NCBI GenBank assembly: GCA_046704385.1
Contig: JBJKSB010000073.1
Location: 3,922-67,921 of the forward strand
Source of the DNA: GH45 sp046704385
Lineage (GTDB): Bacteria > Bacteroidota > Bacteroidia > Bacteroidales > SZUA-534
Length of the DNA: 64,000 nt
Direction of reading: 5' to 3'
A model generated the notes under the pieces. The model ran no database searches, was not told the origin of the DNA, and was given only the letters and a program-made list of their open reading frames with translations. A program made the position numbers and the translations under genes. This document shows, in pieces, positions 63,937 to 64,000 of the stretch (positions are counted from its first letter, which is position 1; the number at the start of each line of letters is the position of its first letter).

Positions 63937-64000
63937 CACGGTATTTTCACCTAAATTGGTGTTACTAAACAATACCGACATGAAGATACTAAAATCTGCA
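63922..64000 (-). CDS. C-terminal end of an unidentified gene (start beyond right edge)
   Basis: A minus-strand frame enters at the right edge and ends in TAA at 63922. The last 25 residues include FSIFMSVLFSNTNLGENTVA and end VKL. The stop is followed at once by a terminator, which supports real coding. Too little is visible to name a family. Confidence 0.45.
   Translation of the reverse strand, partial: ADFSIFMSVLFSNTNLGENTVAVKL

Overview
The window is from a member of the Bacteroidota, most likely order Bacteroidales or the Marinilabiliales group, which I infer from content rather than from a search. It is AT-rich. It carries a SusC/SusD pair, a hybrid two-component system, proteins with type IX secretion (T9SS) C-terminal sorting domains, no Shine-Dalgarno-like sites, and repeated TAnnTTTG -7 promoter elements of the Bacteroidota type. 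The tRNA gene does not encode its CCA end.

Layout. 0-6.7 kb: the start of a dCache sensor, then an envelope and housekeeping operon on the minus strand (LptF/LptG-type permease, two glycosyltransferases, ribBA) and a START-like protein. 6.9-10.1 kb: a CAU tRNA followed by a small accessory islet with a hicB remnant, a methyltransferase and two complete hicAB toxin-antitoxin loci, each with a pair of palindromic operators. 10.2-17.8 kb: cysteine desulfurase, then a TetR-controlled trans-envelope operon (outer-membrane barrel, ABC ATPase, two FtsX-type permeases, LolA-like periplasmic protein). The gaps in this operon carry interspersed repeats. 17.9-39.1 kb: a glucuronoxylan-type polysaccharide utilisation locus (SGNH acetylesterase, GH43, GPH symporter, SusC, SusD, a T9SS carbohydrate-binding protein, aldo/keto reductase, GH67 alpha-glucuronidase, LacI regulator, HTCS). 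39.1-42.1 kb: a lipoprotein, a transglutaminase-like protein and an orphan ABC-type solute-binding lipoprotein.

42.2-60.1 kb is the most unusual part. On the minus strand are a PEGA-repeat protein, a cohesin-like lipoprotein, a giant T9SS protein of about 2,700 residues with seven repeats, two CBM9-like modules, a beta-helix and a dockerin-like segment, and a 623-residue secreted protein. Diverging on the plus strand are an FGE-fold secreted protein without the catalytic cysteines, an exported caspase-like protease, and a beta-propeller sensor with a SpoIIE-type phosphatase. I read this as one envelope signalling and surface-assembly locus. It is the best candidate here for an undescribed system.

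60.6-64 kb: a beta-oxidation-like operon (crotonase, 3-hydroxyacyl-CoA dehydrogenase, thiolase). The thiolase lacks its C-terminal catalytic part, and the end of a convergent gene enters from the right edge.

In the polysaccharide locus, SusC/SusD import oligosaccharides across the outer membrane. GH67 and the esterase, both with signal peptides, would trim glucuronate and acetyl groups in the periplasm. The GPH symporter imports the product and the GH43, which has no signal peptide, would finish it in the cytoplasm. HTCS and LacI are transcribed divergently from a region that holds a LacI-type operator.
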